Positions 47,901 to 57,080 are shown, counted from the first letter of the stretch. The stretch: DNA of 64,000 nt from Heliobacterium chlorum (GCF_014502795.1 NZ_JACVHF010000004.1:1-64000); one strand, 5' to 3'. Numbers and translations are program-made. Notes: generated by a model not told the origin, from the sequence alone.

Positions 47901-49589
47901 GTGGATAAAATAAAAATATATATAAGCTACAGTTGGGCTGAAGAGGACAATGAGGTTTGGGTTGATAAATTAATACACGACCTATATGATGAGAAACTGG
48001 AATTAGTATTTGATAAAAATGAAATTAACAAAGGGACAAGCCGGGATATAGATCGATTTGTCTACGATAATATGCTAGATTCAGATTATATTATAATCAT
48101 TATTACCCCCTCATACATAGAAAAAGCTAATTTGAAATACGACCCAACAAAAGAGAGAAGTTGGGTTGAAAAAGAAACAGATTATATAATAAAAAGATTT
48201 CACAATGACAAAGAATCCTTAATACCAATATTGTACAAAAGAAAAGATAACCGAGTCGAATTACCCAAAAGCGTATCTGGGTTAAGCTACTATGACATGT
48301 CTAATCAAGAAATGTATGACACAGAACTAAAACGAATAAAAGAGATAATTAGCAGAAGAAAAAGTGATAATGAGAAGAATGAAGTAAAAGGGAAGCTCAT
48401 TCACTATTCCGCCAGCGCTAATCAAGACATTGATATGAGTTATTACTATAGTGAGTATCCGGTTAGAATTAGCTCTACCATAAGTTATGGGAATCTGGCT
48501 TTTTACTTAAATCATAACCAGACCGTAGAGTTATTCTTAAAAAGTTATAAAGAAACACTAAATATTAAAAACAACTTAATATCATTTAACACTAATGCTT
48601 TTAATATGCTAGTCCCTAGTGGGGTTTATAAAAAACTAAATAATAAGGTTTTTAAAAACAAAAACTTATTATTAAATAAGTTAAAAGAGTTTGAAGCAAA
48701 ATTTGAAGTCACCAATTTTGATCTAATAGACAACAAATACAAATATAAATTATTGAGAATAGGAAGGGAGCACTGGAAATTATTAATTAGTGTTGCCAAT
48801 GAATATGATTGGGAATTAAACAAAACAAAGTGGAATATCTTTCAACACAATAATGATTATATACATGTTTACACTCCTACAACATTAAATGATGTAGGGT
48901 TAAATAGGGGTGAACATGCAATCTTTAGAGCTGAGAAAGATAAACATTTACTAAATGACGATGTAAATATTTACATTAGTATTAACGATATTACCAAGAA
49001 CAGATTCGAAGAAGTAAAAATTAATAAGAGCGATAGTTGGGGGGTTCGAACAGCTTATACTTGGTTAACCAACTCATTTATTCCGTTTATTTGTGACAAG
49101 AACCGCATAAGAGTGGAAGACTTTATAAAACAAGACTATTACAAATTATTTTACAACGATGATATATTTTCAAAGATGCAAAGCTTTTATAGCTTATCAA
49201 ACGTTATAGTTAGTTATGATGAAATTATTATTTTAAGGGATATCTTATGCTTTTGTTTGAATAGGGTACATCCAGTAATGGATTACTACTATATTGCATC
49301 AAAAATTTCTGCTCCGAAATTTGACAATTCTGATTCACCAAATATTATATCAAGAAAGATAATAGATTATTTGGGAGGAAAAAGATTTGAAAGCATAATT
49401 AACCTGGATGGCAATAACTCCCAGTTAGCTGATAGCTTACTAAGATGTATCAGAGTGTTTACTGATTTAAACGCGGAGTACAAGCAATATAAACTTAATT
49501 CAGAAGACCTAACGTATATAGAAAACTTGGCGATAAACCTAATTATTAAGATGAAGGAGATACAACTACTAGAGAAATATAACTTCTAA
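47901..49589 (+). CDS. TIR/SEFIR-like N-terminal domain protein with unknown C-terminal region
   Basis: A 562-aa protein. Residues 1-150 resemble a TIR or SEFIR domain: IKIYISYSWAEEDNEVWVDKL, then LVFDKNEINKGTSRDIDRFV (SEFIR/TIR BB-loop region), SDYIIIIITPSYIEKA and RSWVEKETDYI with a candidate catalytic Glu (residue 90 or 92). Residues 165-562 match nothing I know; they are rich in Asn, Lys, Ile and Tyr. GTG 47901 follows AAAGGAAG; codons further upstream in frame lack a site. It lies 91 nt after the caspase-like gene, on the same strand, and is the most AT-rich gene of the window. A further sensor or effector of the same system is likely. Confidence 0.75.
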   Translation: MDKIKIYISYSWAEEDNEVWVDKLIHDLYDEKLELVFDKNEINKGTSRDIDRFVYDNMLDSDYIIIIITPSYIEKANLKYDPTKERSWVEKETDYIIKRFHNDKESLIPILYKRKDNRVELPKSVSGLSYYDMSNQEMYDTELKRIKEIISRRKSDNEKNEVKGKLIHYSASANQDIDMSYYYSEYPVRISSTISYGNLAFYLNHNQTVELFLKSYKETLNIKNNLISFNTNAFNMLVPSGVYKKLNNKVFKNKNLLLNKLKEFEAKFEVTNFDLIDNKYKYKLLRIGREHWKLLISVANEYDWELNKTKWNIFQHNNDYIHVYTPTTLNDVGLNRGEHAIFRAEKDKHLLNDDVNIYISINDITKNRFEEVKINKSDSWGVRTAYTWLTNSFIPFICDKNRIRVEDFIKQDYYKLFYNDDIFSKMQSFYSLSNVIVSYDEIIILRDILCFCLNRVHPVMDYYYIASKISAPKFDNSDSPNIISRKIIDYLGGKRFESIINLDGNNSQLADSLLRCIRVFTDLNAEYKQYKLNSEDLTYIENLAINLIIKMKEIQLLEKYNF

Positions 49590-49829
49590 GAAACCAAAAA
49601 TTAATTAATAGGTGTACAAGGGTTCTATATTAAGGGATGTTGCTAAAGCTTCGCTAGAAAGTAATGAGTCAAAACGTATCTAATATGATAGTTGCTTTTG
49701 TTGTTGGAAGATATCCTTAAAATTACTTATTTCTCTATTACAGATTAACGATCGAATCTTTCTAAGGGAAACACTCGTTAATTTGCTGTCGGCCCCCGTC
49801 TCTTTATCAATTTAAAATGGTTGATAGAG

Positions 49830-49860
49830 CAACGTGAGAGCATTCAGACGTTGTTTTTTT
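49830..49860 (+). terminator. Terminator after the defence genes
   Basis: CAACGT-N12-ACGTTG followed by seven T residues, 240 nt after the third gene. Confidence 0.75.
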
Positions 49861-50161
49861 AACCGCAAAAAATCAAGAGGGCATTTTTCGCATCGGTCGA
49901 AAATGAAGCTACTAAATTAATCGGATTCGTAATTTCGGTTTACCTTATATTCGATGGCTCGGAGGCAAAGCAGAGGAGTACGTAGTCTAAAAGTTCAAGC
50001 GATTATCCTTAAGAAACACGTAAAAAGGTAAAAAGTTCAGTCCCTTCAACCTTCTGTTACTGTGGAATAGCGAAAGGAAAAAAACTGAGGCAAATAATTG
50101 TAACCGACTATTCTCTAGGGCTTAAGATCCATGGGTGAATCACTCTCTGTTATCGTTTTGC
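49861..50161. other. Non-coding right end of the island
   Basis: No coding frame or RNA that I can support. Moderately AT-rich; possibly remnant sequence from an earlier gene. Confidence 0.4.
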
Positions 50162-50203
50162 TGATGCCAACACCGATGCCAATGATGCCAACGATGATGC
50201 CAA
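50162..50203 (+). repeat. Right arm-type repeats, GATGCCAA x4
   Basis: Copies at 50162-50170, 50174-50182 (CGATGCCAA), 50183-50191 and 50195-50203, all in the same orientation as the left cluster. They lie 140 bp inside attR. Confidence 0.7.
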
Positions 50204-50342
50204 TGTACTTGGGATTAGATACGATTAGATGATCCTTGATAACATAATGAGTGGCAAAAAACGTTGATGTTATAAGCTTTTTTGGTATTCGTTAAGATTC
50301 GATGGGATCGGTTGTGAAAGGCAAAAAGTATATACCTTAAAA

Positions 50343-50387
50343 TTCGCATGCAGGAGGCCAGCGGTTCGATCCCGCTCATCTCCACCA
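50343..50387 (+). repeat. attR, 45-bp core
   Basis: Exact copy of the 3' 45 nt of tRNA-Ala, not part of a complete tRNA here. Confidence 0.92.
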
Positions 50388-50403
50388 ATATAGTCGTTTA
50401 TGT

Positions 50404-50445
50404 CGGGGTACCCGAGGTTACAAGACTTTAAGGACCCCGATTTTT
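50404..50445 (+). terminator. Displaced terminator of the original tRNA-Ala gene
   Basis: CGGGGT-A-CC pairs with GG-ACCCCG and is followed by ATTTTT. It lies 17 bp beyond attR, the position expected for the tRNA terminator before the island inserted. Confidence 0.6.
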
Positions 50446-50470
50446 GTTTAATAGGTCGGGAATTAGTAGA

Positions 50471-50519
50471 AAAATGGGCCGTTACAAAGAACGTTGATCT
50501 TTGTAACGGCCCATTTTTG
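50471..50519. terminator. Bidirectional terminator
   Basis: A 19-bp stem AAATGGGCCGTTACAAAGA with its complement, A- and T-flanked, at the 3' side of the amidase gene. Confidence 0.9.
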
Positions 50520-50571
50520 ATTTCCGATTTCATTTTCCCTGATAAGGGAGATAAAAGTTTTTTACCCCCGT

Positions 50572-51942
50572 TCACCGTAGCTTAAAGTAATCCCGGACAC
50601 CTTTAACAAGCCCCGACACCGCTTTGTTTTGAAAATCCTGCGATTTTAATAAAGCTTCCTCTTCGCTATTGGAGATAAAGGCCAACTCCACCAGAATACT
50701 CGGGACTTCTTCCGGTTTTAACACCCAAAGGTTGCCATCTTTAACCCCGCGATCGGTTCGTCCCAGTCCAGCAGCTAGATCTTTTTCAAACACTGACGCT
50801 AAATTGGCATATTCCTCGTACCGGTACCATGTCTCTGTTCCATGGGCCTCCGGGGAGTCTGCGGAATTCACATGGATACTTAAAAACAGATCTGGGGCTT
50901 TATCATGACTTAGTTCGGCCCGGTCTTCCAACTCGACAAAGGTATCATCGGAACGAGTTAATATGGTTTCAATCCCCATTGCCTTAAGCGCGCTTGCTAA
51001 TTTCAAGCTGACACTCAGCACGACGTCTTTTTCCTGAACGCCCGCATTCCCGATGGCCCCTGTGTCTTTTCCACCATGACCCGGATCGATAACGATCCGA
51101 ATCGCCTTGCGGTTGAAATCGACAGTAATACCGGTGGGTGTTTGCGATATCGTGTATTTGATTCGGGTCCCAGTATCCGGTTCTGCGAGATCATAGACGA
51201 TGCGAATTCCTCCATCGTCTCGAATCCCCAGGCGGACACCGTTTACGGGACCGCCCGATACAGGGAGGCTCCCTTTGGGGATATCAGTCGTCACATTCGA
51301 CAAATCAACTACAAGCCGATGTGGGTTCGATAACTCAAAAGCTTTATATGTAATATTGGCCGCACCAGTTATGTTCAATGAGAAAATACCGGCTCCCGAT
51401 TTATATACGCGAGTGAGTTGTGGTGTCGTTACCACGGGGCTAGAGGTTGATCCGCGTGAGGGTGAATCCGGTGGAGTTACGGGACTTGGCGCAGTTGGCC
51501 CGGGATTATCGGGCATGGAAATTTGAACCTGTCTCGTCGCGTCATCAAAGTTCACCGTACATCCAAAGAGTTCGGCCACAGCCCGGACGGGAAGAAAGAC
51601 GCGGTCATTCATCAACTGGGCCGGAACATCGATTTCCTTTCGTCCAAAGGTACCGACGATCTCCTTGGAATCGACAGTCAGCTGAATGACCGTGGAACCC
51701 TTTGTCACCACGACCGTTTTCGTCTCGTTATACCAATTTACTGTGGCTCCCAGTGACTCCGAGACGGCTCGGATAGGGACAAGGACACGATCATTACTGA
51801 TCACCGGCTGTACATCGGAATTAACGGGATTGCCGTTTACCAAGACGCTCAGGGTAGGCTGAGCCGCCACAAATAGCGGTGTCGACAAGGTAAAGATAGA
51901 AACCATTAAGGCGAGAACCATGCTGCGAAGTAAAGATTTCAT
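50572..51942 (-). CDS. N-acetylmuramoyl-L-alanine amidase with AMIN and stalk domains
   Basis: A 456-aa exported cell-wall hydrolase that cuts the bond between MurNAc and the peptide stem. A signal peptide (residues 1-27, ending FVAAQ) is followed by two copper-amine-oxidase-like stalk repeats (PVISNDRVLVPIRAVSESLG and QLMNDRVFLPVRAVAELFG), a Pro/Ser linker, an AMIN domain (about 165-260) and Amidase_3. Zinc ligands are in VIDPGHGGKD, the Glu of GVQEKDVVL and FLSIHVNS; the catalytic Glu is in VELAFISN. ATG 51942 follows GGAGG. Stand-alone gene. Confidence 0.93.
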   Translation of the reverse strand: MKSLLRSMVLALMVSIFTLSTPLFVAAQPTLSVLVNGNPVNSDVQPVISNDRVLVPIRAVSESLGATVNWYNETKTVVVTKGSTVIQLTVDSKEIVGTFGRKEIDVPAQLMNDRVFLPVRAVAELFGCTVNFDDATRQVQISMPDNPGPTAPSPVTPPDSPSRGSTSSPVVTTPQLTRVYKSGAGIFSLNITGAANITYKAFELSNPHRLVVDLSNVTTDIPKGSLPVSGGPVNGVRLGIRDDGGIRIVYDLAEPDTGTRIKYTISQTPTGITVDFNRKAIRIVIDPGHGGKDTGAIGNAGVQEKDVVLSVSLKLASALKAMGIETILTRSDDTFVELEDRAELSHDKAPDLFLSIHVNSADSPEAHGTETWYRYEEYANLASVFEKDLAAGLGRTDRGVKDGNLWVLKPEEVPSILVELAFISNSEEEALLKSQDFQNKAVSGLVKGVRDYFKLR

Positions 51943-52002
51943 GAATAGCCTCCGGAGATTTGGTCTACAAACCCGATAAGTTTGCGAAAGGGTTAACCCC
52001 AT

Positions 52003-52478
52003 GAAGATATGTACTATGATATACCCGTCCGAAGGATTAGTCAGTCCATATATCTAAATTAATTGCAGACTACCCCCAATTAAATTGTAACGTGGTTTTT
52101 TACGAATCGTTTTTAGCAGGTATTAAGATTTTGTTAAGAAAAAAGGACTACACAAACGTCGTCCTTAATAACTAAAAGCTATATTTAGGCTGGTGCATTT
52201 TTTTATTGCCTGTTTGGATTATAGAGGGCGAGGATTACTTCGTGCGGTTTTCCCTCGTTAGCCCCGGGGTAATCTGTATATAAAGGCTGAGAGGGCCAGT
52301 TGCAGACTTTCACACACAGAATGTGAGATTAGGGGAAAGCGGTCGTTCGTAGAGAATTGCGAACGACCGCTTTATTTTTTAAAAAAGTAAAACCAAAAAG
52401 AAATCTCCACAATTTATAAAAATCTGTTTGTTACACTGGTAAGGAATAAAGCACACTGAGAAAAAACCTAAAACTGGA
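52003..52478. other. Intergenic region with an orphan terminator
   Basis: Carries the amidase upstream region, an 11-bp hairpin GCGGTCGTTCG/CGAACGACCGC with T-rich tail at 52336-52382, and the promoter area of the ABC operon. No gene lies upstream of the hairpin on the plus strand within this gap, so it ends either an unrecognised short RNA (about 52200-52382) or acts as an attenuator for the exporter operon. Confidence 0.45.
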
Positions 52479-53171
52479 GTGTTTAGTCTGGAAAACAAAA
52501 AACGCATCATCGATGCGCGCAACATCATTAAGGAATATCAGACAGGGACAGAGCTTTTGCGCGTTCTCGATGACGTGAGTATTACAGTTATGGAAAACGA
52601 TTTCACGGCGATCTTAGGCCCCTCCGGTTCCGGTAAGTCAACGCTGATGAATGTCCTTGGCTGCCTCGATCAGCCCACTTCCGGTACATATTTTCTCGAC
52701 GGGGTTGACGTTCTTCAAGCGAACGAGAAGCAGTTGGCCCATATGCGAAACCAAAAAATCGGCTTTGTCTTTCAGAAGTTCAATTTGCTGCCGCGTTTGA
52801 CGGCGATTCAGAACGTGATGCTCCCTCTTCTCTACCGGGGTATCGACGAAGCTGAGGCCTATGAGCGAGCAAAAGAGAAACTCATCCTGCTCGGTTTGGA
52901 AAACCGCCTAAAACACCGCCCCAACGAACTATCGGGGGGGCAGCAACAACGGGTAGCCATTGCCCGCGCCATCGTGGGAGATCCGCCCCTGCTTTTAGCG
53001 GACGAACCGACCGGTAACTTAGACAGCAAATCGAGTTTGGACGCCATCAAGATATTTCAAGATCTGCATCATCAGGGGAATACCATCCTCGTGATCACCC
53101 ATGACACCGAAGTCGCCGAAAAAATGCAAAAGGTTGTGTTTATCCGAGATGGAAGGCTCTACGAAAACTAA
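52479..53171 (+). CDS. MacB/LolD-type ABC transporter ATPase
   Basis: A ~230-aa ATPase with Walker [17 protein letters not shown]-loop [13 protein letters not shown], signature [15 protein letters not shown] and Walker [14 protein letters not shown]. First gene of a four-gene export operon. The start is unclear: GTG 52479 overlaps its own GGAG, and an in-frame CTG at 52488 would be better spaced from GGAGTG. It overlaps the next gene by 23 nt. Confidence 0.92.
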   Translation: MFSLENKKRIIDARNIIKEYQTGTELLRVLDDVSITVMENDFTAILGPSGSGKSTLMNVLGCLDQPTSGTYFLDGVDVLQANEKQLAHMRNQKIGFVFQKFNLLPRLTAIQNVMLPLLYRGIDEAEAYERAKEKLILLGLENRLKHRPNELSGGQQQRVAIARAIVGDPPLLLADEPTGNLDSKSSLDAIKIFQDLHHQGNTILVITHDTEVAEKMQKVVFIRDGRLYEN

Positions 53172-54489
53172 GGTTCAGTACATAGCCCAAAAAATCAAAG
53201 CGAAAAAGTGGATCGCCTTCGCGGTAGTCGCTTCTCTCGTCGTCGTAGGCGGTTACGCCGCTTGGAAACATCAAAAAAGCAATACTCAAACAGAGGTCCA
53301 ATACGACCAGGCAAAAGTGAAACGAGGAGATATTGTCGTCGGCCTTCAATCCGATGGAACCATCAAATTTTCCGAAGTGACATTGCAGTTCAACGTCAAG
53401 GGCAGGGTGAATAGCGTTCTCGTCAACGAGGGGGACATGGTGGAGGCCGGGGCTGTCATCGCCAGGCTTGATGATAAAGACTACCGAGACCAGTACGACC
53501 TCGCCGTCGCCAAACTCAATGATACCCAAGAGCAGAGCCGGACAAGCAAAAACTCACAGTACACCAGTTTGATGGATTCGGAATTAAAGCTGAAACAGAT
53601 GGAAACGAATCTGCAAAAGTTACGAGACGACTATGCTATGATGCAACAGTTGCCCGATGCCTACAGCGCCAATGATATAAAATCCAAAAAAGCCGATTTG
53701 GAAAGCAGCGAAATCGAGTACAGGAACCAGCAAAAGAAGTACGAACTGGCCAAGTCCGAATATGAACGGAGCGATTCCTTCGCCCAAAGTGAAATGTCTG
53801 TAAAAATGGCCAAGGAAAACTTAGAAAACACCGTGCTGTATGCACCGGTATCGGGTAAAGTCTTAAAGCTGGTCAAAAAGGCGGGCGAGAATGTCGCCGA
53901 GGATCAGGACTTTGCTGTGCTCCACGAAAACAACGAAATCGATGCGACGACGAAAGTAATCGAATACGACATCGGCAAAGTCAAAATCGGGCAGAAGGTA
54001 AACATCGCTGTAGACGCCGTTCCTGACAAAAAGTATGTGGGGGAAGTGACCAAGATCGACCACCTTCCCGCCACAGACTCGTCCGGGCTGGTAAGCTATC
54101 CTGTGACCGTTCGGATTACGAATGCGGACGACGATCTGCGCGATGGCATGACGGCCAGCTTCACCTTTGTGATCAAAGAGGTCGATCAATGCCTAAATAT
54201 CCCCTATAGTGCTGTCAAAATAGTCGACGGGAAACAGGCTGTGACCGTTCTCAATGATCAAGGTGTGATGGTGGAAAGGCCGATCAAGACCGGCTTCTCC
54301 GACGGGACTACCGTTGAGGTGCTCGAAGGTCTAAATGGGAATGAAACCGTCGTCATTCCGAAAAGGCAGAAAGCTGCTGCGACGGATGCGAAGAATAGCA
54401 ATCAAAGTACCACTAAAAACACTACCCAAGGGAACAACCGGAGCGGCGCGGGAAATAACGCAGGCAACAATGCAGGTGGTTTCCGATGA
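53149..54489 (+). CDS. MacA/HlyD-like membrane fusion protein
   Basis: A 446-aa periplasmic-adaptor type protein. One N-terminal membrane helix (WIAFAVVASLVVVGGYAAW), a lipoyl half-motif (GRVNSVLVNEGDMVEAGAVIARLDD), a coiled-coil hairpin (about 110-215), the second lipoyl half (VLYAPVSGKVLKLVKKAGENV), then beta-barrel and membrane-proximal domains. The tail is Asn/Gly-rich (NNRSGAGNNAGNNAGG). In Gram-negatives it links MacB to TolC. ATG 53149 lies inside the ATPase gene end; 4-nt overlap with the permease gene. Confidence 0.9.
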   Translation: MEGSTKTKVQYIAQKIKAKKWIAFAVVASLVVVGGYAAWKHQKSNTQTEVQYDQAKVKRGDIVVGLQSDGTIKFSEVTLQFNVKGRVNSVLVNEGDMVEAGAVIARLDDKDYRDQYDLAVAKLNDTQEQSRTSKNSQYTSLMDSELKLKQMETNLQKLRDDYAMMQQLPDAYSANDIKSKKADLESSEIEYRNQQKKYELAKSEYERSDSFAQSEMSVKMAKENLENTVLYAPVSGKVLKLVKKAGENVAEDQDFAVLHENNEIDATTKVIEYDIGKVKIGQKVNIAVDAVPDKKYVGEVTKIDHLPATDSSGLVSYPVTVRITNADDDLRDGMTASFTFVIKEVDQCLNIPYSAVKIVDGKQAVTVLNDQGVMVERPIKTGFSDGTTVEVLEGLNGNETVVIPKRQKAAATDAKNSNQSTTKNTTQGNNRSGAGNNAGNNAGGFR

Positions 54490-55673
54490 AAGTTCGGCAA
54501 CTGATCAAGCTGGTCTTCATCAATATCTACCACAATAAGTTTCGCAGTCTGCTCACCACCCTCGGGGTGATAGTCGGTACAGCGACGATTTTCCTTGTTG
54601 TCGCCATCGGAGCCGGCGGGGAAGCCCAGGTGAATCAGCAATACTCCAAACTCAATGTGGGCACGATTATGGTCACATCAGCTACGCGGGGGAAGGTCAA
54701 AGACCCACTCACCAAAAAAGACGCAGAACGCCTTACCGAAAGCGCCAATGTGGCCTCGGCATATCCGGTGATCAACGGATCAGGGACGATGAAATACGGC
54801 AACTATGGAAATAAAGGCTCCTTTTTTGGGATCGTACCGGAGTACCAAGAGGCCAACCATCTGAGCGTTCAAATCGGCCGGTTGCTGGAAGATGACGATG
54901 AGAGCAAGCACAGTCGCGCTGCCGTCGTTGGCTCTGAATTTGCCAATACCTACACAGACGGCAACCCTGATGAGATCGTGGGCAAGAGTATCGAGATCAA
55001 CAGCCGATCTTTTGAGGTTGTCGGTCTCTTGAATCGCGTCGGTGATTCAGGCTCCTTCATGAGCTATGACGACTCCGTATTTCTACCCATGAGCGTGGCC
55101 GAGAAATACCTGCTTGGGAACCGATCGAATCCCAACATTACGGTTGTCGCCAAAGACTTAAACTCCGTGTCTTCGGCCATTGACGATATTAAATCGATTC
55201 TCGATGAAACCCATCGTTTGGGCGGATCCGATCAATTCCGCATCGTCGATGCCGGGAGCCGGTTGGCCTCCGCCCAATCGACAGCCAAAACGATGTCCAT
55301 GCTCTTGCTGTCCGTCGCTGTCGTCGTCTTAATCGTCAGCGGGATCGGCATCATGAACGTCATGTTCGTGACGGTCAAAGAACGGACGAAAGAGATTGGT
55401 ACGCTCAAAGCGATAGGGGCGACCCGTTCCGAGATCCTCAGTCAGTTTTTAGGTGAGGCTGTCGTCATCAGCTTTGTGGGCGGCATCTTGGGCAGCATCA
55501 TCGGATACAGCATGCTACCTGTGCTCAGTTACTTTGAACTGGCTGCACTGCCGACTTTGAACGGCCTCATGCTGGGTCTATTGTTTTCCGTAATCACCGG
55601 CGTGTTTTTTGGATTCTATCCCGCCTGGAAAGCGGCTGATCTGAATCCGATTGAGGCATTGCGCTATGAATAA
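54486..55673 (+). CDS. MacB-type ABC transporter permease
   Basis: A 395-aa permease with an N-terminal helix (LLTTLGVIVGTATIFLVVAIG), a large extracytoplasmic MacB-PCD-like domain (about 50-245) and three C-terminal helices (FtsX-like domain: SGIGIMNVMFVTVKERTKEIGTLKAIGATRSEIL). MacB-type proteins act as mechanotransmitters that drive substrate out through the partner channel. It needs the ATPase at 52479. Confidence 0.92.
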   Translation: MKVRQLIKLVFINIYHNKFRSLLTTLGVIVGTATIFLVVAIGAGGEAQVNQQYSKLNVGTIMVTSATRGKVKDPLTKKDAERLTESANVASAYPVINGSGTMKYGNYGNKGSFFGIVPEYQEANHLSVQIGRLLEDDDESKHSRAAVVGSEFANTYTDGNPDEIVGKSIEINSRSFEVVGLLNRVGDSGSFMSYDDSVFLPMSVAEKYLLGNRSNPNITVVAKDLNSVSSAIDDIKSILDETHRLGGSDQFRIVDAGSRLASAQSTAKTMSMLLLSVAVVVLIVSGIGIMNVMFVTVKERTKEIGTLKAIGATRSEILSQFLGEAVVISFVGGILGSIIGYSMLPVLSYFELAALPTLNGLMLGLLFSVITGVFFGFYPAWKAADLNPIEALRYE

Positions 55674-55688
55674 GCGAGGGAAGACACT

Positions 55689-56999
55689 ATGAAAAAACAA
55701 CTGCTCTCCATCTTTGCCGTAACTACCCTTTTGGCGTTCCACTCGATACCGGCCTATGCAGAGGAAAATACGTTCAACCTGGAAGAGGCGACTGTCTTAG
55801 CCATCAGCCACAGCCGTGACTTGGAAAAATCACAGCTTAACATCGACCGGGCACGAATCAACTATGACCAAGCCGAACGAAAATACGATAATGCGGACTC
55901 GCCGTCGTCTCTGGATACCTATGGGCGAGCCCTATCAGTGCTCGATGAATACTATAATCAGAAACACATACTTGAAATCAAATTATCCGATGCTCAAGCT
56001 CACGGCTACCAAGACCAGATCAATGACATTTCTTACGAGATTGCATTGTTACAAAGTAGGATTAATGTTCAAGAACAAACAGTGGATTCGGCAGAAAGTA
56101 CCTACCGTAAGGACCAGCAAGATACAGAGTCCTTACGAGACAAAATGAACGATGCCAAAGACAACTATGACGATGCGACCATCGCCAAGGAGCAACAAGA
56201 AGAAGCCCTGAAGTACGATATCCAAAAGCAATATGCGGCCATCTTGCAACAAGAACAGAACATACTCGTGCTCCAGCGAAAACGAAATTACCAAAAAAGC
56301 TTGCTCGAAGTGGAAAAAAAGCGCCTCGCACTCGGTGGAAGCAGCAAGGATACGGTGTCCCAGTTGGAGCAAACGGAATCGGCTGCGGAAAGTTCCCTTG
56401 CAGAAGCGCAGCGCAGTCTGGCCACACTGAAGGGGAATTTCAATGAGCAGATGGGCCGGGACTACAAGGCTCAGTTGAACCTGAAACCACTAGAAGTGAA
56501 ACGAATGGAATCAATTCCGACCTTCGACGAATTGTCTCCCATCGTCAGAAAGAAGACCGTAAAACTATCCCAGTTGGAGCGCGATATCCAGAAGAAAGAT
56601 CATGCCGTAAGTGATATTGAATCAGATCGTTGGGACACGTCGAAAAGCGCCGACGATCTGGACTACCAGGAAGACCTTCTTCACCTCGATAAAAAGGGAT
56701 TACAGGTGGACCTCAAAGAACAAAATGCTCAGGTTGAGCAGAGCATTCGCAAATTGCTTTCCGATCTGGCTTCAAAACAAGAGTCGGAGACACAATTCAA
56801 GAACCAAGTGGACACGGCCCAGCGCCAATATGATGCAGATAAAAAACGCTATGAACTCGGATATGCCACATCTCTGCAAGTCATGAAAAGCGAGATGGAT
56901 TTATTCGAGGCCAATCAAAAACTGTTCAATAACGAACGGGATATCTTCCTGACGCAACAGGCACTGACCCTCTTGCAAGAAGGAATCACGGTGAACTAA
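55689..56999 (+). CDS. TolC/OEP-like coiled-coil secreted protein
   Basis: A 436-aa exported protein. Signal peptide (residues 1-24, ending SIPAYA), then NTFNLEEATVLAISHSRDL, the classic opening of an OEP/TolC repeat, and long coiled-coil helices in two halves ending KKRYELGYATSLQVMKSEMDLFEANQKLF, the equivalent TolC motif. Beta-strand segments that form the outer-membrane barrel are not evident. In a monoderm it may instead form a periplasm-like tunnel through the wall together with the MacA-like protein. Last gene of the operon. Confidence 0.82.
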   Translation: MKKQLLSIFAVTTLLAFHSIPAYAEENTFNLEEATVLAISHSRDLEKSQLNIDRARINYDQAERKYDNADSPSSLDTYGRALSVLDEYYNQKHILEIKLSDAQAHGYQDQINDISYEIALLQSRINVQEQTVDSAESTYRKDQQDTESLRDKMNDAKDNYDDATIAKEQQEEALKYDIQKQYAAILQQEQNILVLQRKRNYQKSLLEVEKKRLALGGSSKDTVSQLEQTESAAESSLAEAQRSLATLKGNFNEQMGRDYKAQLNLKPLEVKRMESIPTFDELSPIVRKKTVKLSQLERDIQKKDHAVSDIESDRWDTSKSADDLDYQEDLLHLDKKGLQVDLKEQNAQVEQSIRKLLSDLASKQESETQFKNQVDTAQRQYDADKKRYELGYATSLQVMKSEMDLFEANQKLFNNERDIFLTQQALTLLQEGITVN

Positions 57000-57080
57000 G
57001 CAAGACGCTCATGACTTGTTTCGTCAAGGCATGAAGGCTCATCCGATCAGGTCACCATGGAATTGATTTTTCACAGTAAA

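Larger units (their letters stand above)
44310..50387. mobile_element. Genomic island integrated in tRNA-Ala, carrying a TIR-caspase defence locus
   Basis: Bounded by a perfect 45-bp direct repeat: the 3' part of tRNA-Ala (44310-44354) and a copy at 50343-50387. The ~6.0-kb unit has an integrase next to the left site, short repeats at both ends, and three cargo genes that are clearly more AT-rich than the flanks. Original tRNA terminator sequence now lies beyond the right copy (50404-50447). No conjugation or replication genes, so it is a small integrative element, and its integrase is broken. Confidence 0.9.

Noticed and set aside
44409-50203. GATGCCAA clusters as a CRISPR array
   Set aside because: Repeats are only 8-9 bp, spaced irregularly, and no cas genes are present.
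50343-50387. Second tRNA-Ala gene
   Set aside because: Only the 3' 45 nt are present; the 5' half needed for a cloverleaf is missing.
50270-50575. 101-codon minus-strand frame across attR
   Set aside because: No ribosome-binding site; it spans the attR copy and a terminator hairpin.
52140-52335. TPP or c-di-GMP riboswitch before the ABC operon
   Set aside because: A CTGAGAGGG stretch is present, but none of the other conserved riboswitch elements could be found.
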